From NCBI GenBank assembly GCA_963924555.1, contig OZ004597.1:2932404-2996403 (forward strand): a stretch of DNA of 64,000 nucleotides, given 5' to 3'. Positions 62,274 to 64,000 of the stretch are shown piece after piece; the first letter of the stretch is position 1; every line of letters starts with the position of its first letter. The position numbers and the translations under genes were made by a program. Below the pieces are notes generated by a model that saw only the letters and a program-made list of their open reading frames with translations, made no database searches and was not told the origin of the DNA. This stretch comes from Crambe crambe (taxonomy: Eukaryota > Porifera > Demospongiae > Poecilosclerida > Crambeidae).

Positions 62274-63813
62274 ATGGCAGGCACCTCAGCGTTGTTCAAA
62301 GGCCAGGGGAGCATTAAATTTGCAGAGAGATGGCCGGAAATGAAACCGGTGGTTCTGAAGTTACTGAACCAAGAGCAAGTGACCAGGGATGAGTGGCAGA
62401 ACTTATTCTGGTAAGCTAGAATAATATGAAGCTATAACTAGCACTGTTGTGAAGTAGGCTATTTCCTTGTACATTGTATGGGCTATGATTTAGGCTGCAT
62501 GCTAGGCTAGCTAGCAGTTTAATATAGAAACTAATAACTACAGCTAGATCCTGATGTGGTTTTTTTGTTGTTGTTTTTTGTTTTTTTTTCCTATGTGTAA
62601 TGTTGTTTTGGTGGGCATTAATTAGGGTACCTCAGCACACCTAATTAAGTTTGTTATTCCAGATGAAGTACAGTATGTAATTTATCAAAAAGATACAATG
62701 GGGCCATCCCTACTTAGAGAGCTAGTACTATCGTACTCTGCTTTGCTGTGTGTAGGGCACAAAGTGCTGACTGGACTATTTGCATGTTCATGCATGCTGC
62801 ATTTTTGTACAATTTCAGGGAAGTGCACTCAGTGTGCAGTTGGGACGAGAAAGCTTCAAACAAGATTCAGAGAGCTCTGGATCAGGAGATCACCGACTTC
62901 ATCACAGAAGCACAAAAGGTACTCCCTACTGCTACCATTTTGGGCAAGCCCCTCTGAGCAAGAAGCTATTTTCTGTCTTGTTCCTGGTAGCCACCCCTGC
63001 TCATGAATAAACACACACATGCATACACAACACACGCATTGTGTGACTATTATTTTCTGCTTAGAGAGTGCTGACTCATCGAGAGGAATCGGCATTGCTA
63101 AAGTCATACATAACAGAATGGACCAAATACTTTACCCAGTGTGACTACCTACCCAAGCCCTTTCAGGCCATGGAGATGGAGGGCACTAACAACAAGCCAA
63201 AGAAGAGGAATCAGGAGGGAAATAGAGTTCAACTGGTAAGGAACACATGTACAACCAAGAAAAAGCAACGGTACCCCACTGCCCCCCACTTAATAGTAAC
63301 AGTAATGGCATTCCTATGTACATTCTTGTGATCTCAACTCTCCTTGCATACTTGGGGGTGTGTATGTCCGGCTATGTGGGAAGATTAGTGCATGAAATTT
63401 GATTCCAAACTATGGTCACAATGGATTATTCAGCACAAAAGGGGATTGATCACTGACTATTCTATCTAGCTTATGCTGCAAAAATGGAATGACCTCATCT
63501 TCGAGAATGTCAGGAACAAGCTCTTACTTGCTGCCATGAAATTCCTGTATGATGAGCGTAGTGGTGAGGCCTTTGACTCCCAACTGGTCATTGGTGTGCG
63601 GGAGTCATTTGGTAAACCCAGATAGTTTCTTCTATGTGGATACCCTTTACCAATAGTTGGTTGTATATAGTGAACTTGAGCACTGAAGCTAATAAACTGA
63701 GGATATACCAGGAATACTTCGAGAAGAAGTACATCAGTTGTGCTGTGGAGTTTTATACTGTTCACGGACAGACCTACCTGTCTGAAAATGGAGTCCGGAA
63801 TTACATGAAATAT
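62274..63813 (+). CDS. CUL5: Cullin-5, N-terminal part (cut by window edge)
   Basis: Exons 62274-62410, 62819-62918, 63065-63235, 63470-63611 and 63671-63813 give the first 231 residues; the gene continues beyond 64000. Cullin-5 scaffolds E3 ligases using elongin B/C, SOCS-box receptors and RBX2. Matches to vertebrate CUL5: GSIKFAERW, PVVLKLLNQEQVT, VHSVCSWDEK, EWTKYFTQCDYLPKPF, GEAFDSQLVIGVRESFVNL and NGVRNYMKY. The visible part is the first cullin repeats, which bind the adaptor. The CSWD and FTQCD features distinguish it from CUL2 and the other cullins. Confidence 0.94.
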
Positions 63814-63844
63814 GTATGTGGACCAAAAATAGCTATCCTTTCCA

Positions 63845-64000
63845 TCCATTCTCCCTTGATTCCTCTTACTCCCTCCTCCAATTTATCACCTTTATCCTCC
63901 TCCTCCTACCTTTATCTTCCTCCAATTTATCACCTTTATCCCCCTCCCTCCCATTTATCCCTTCCCATTTATCACCTTTATCCCCTCCCTCCTCCCTCCC
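63845..64000. repeat. Pyrimidine-rich repeat in CUL5 intron 5
   Basis: Degenerate repeats of tttatcacctttatcc and ctccctcctcc run to the window edge, inside the intron after exon 63671-63813. Confidence 0.8.

Overview
The window looks like nuclear DNA of an early-branching animal, most likely a demosponge such as Amphimedon. This rests on AT-rich sequence, many introns of only 45-100 bases, very short intergenic gaps, abundant AGCTAGCT-type words, and a metazoan gene set (PICALM, RSK, EED, Arpin, calcium-binding EGF and fibronectin III repeats). The species name is an inference. All gene models below were assembled by hand from splice sites, reading phase and remembered family sequences; no database search was possible.

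Layout. (1) 1-22822, minus strand: the 5' part of one giant secreted or membrane gene: signal peptide, a cysteine-containing N-terminal region beginning SHFRGG, EGF-like repeats, then at least 38 fibronectin type III (FN3) domains, almost all one per exon and all in phase 1. It runs off the left edge, so its C-terminus is unknown. A probable 5' UTR exon lies near 23688-23780. (2) 24617-26662, plus strand: two small tandem paralogues of a family I do not recognise, with matching exon 1 length and intron phase, each with a TATA box. (3) 26810-34252: PEX7 (minus) and ARPIN (plus) start head to head; ARPIN and EED (minus) meet tail to tail 57 bases apart. A hAT-like element sits in the last PEX7 intron. 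(4) 34610-46515, minus: a two-kinase p90 ribosomal S6 kinase (RSK) in 19 exons, with long introns full of microsatellites and small transposons. (5) 47695-55260: a compact cluster: MYCBP (+), UPRT homologue (+), an MPV17/PXMP2-family membrane protein (-), SH3BGRL-like thioredoxin-fold protein (+), FKBP4-like co-chaperone (-). (6) 55492-63813, plus: PICALM/AP180 clathrin adaptor, then the first five exons of CUL5, cut by the right edge.

Most of these are unrelated housekeeping genes packed closely; three divergent pairs share start-to-start gaps of 144, 172 and 231 bases, which suggests bidirectional promoters. The parts that most deserve follow-up are the FN3 gene (internal block duplication, exon fusion, decoy splice-site copies) and the unrecognised tandem paralogue pair.
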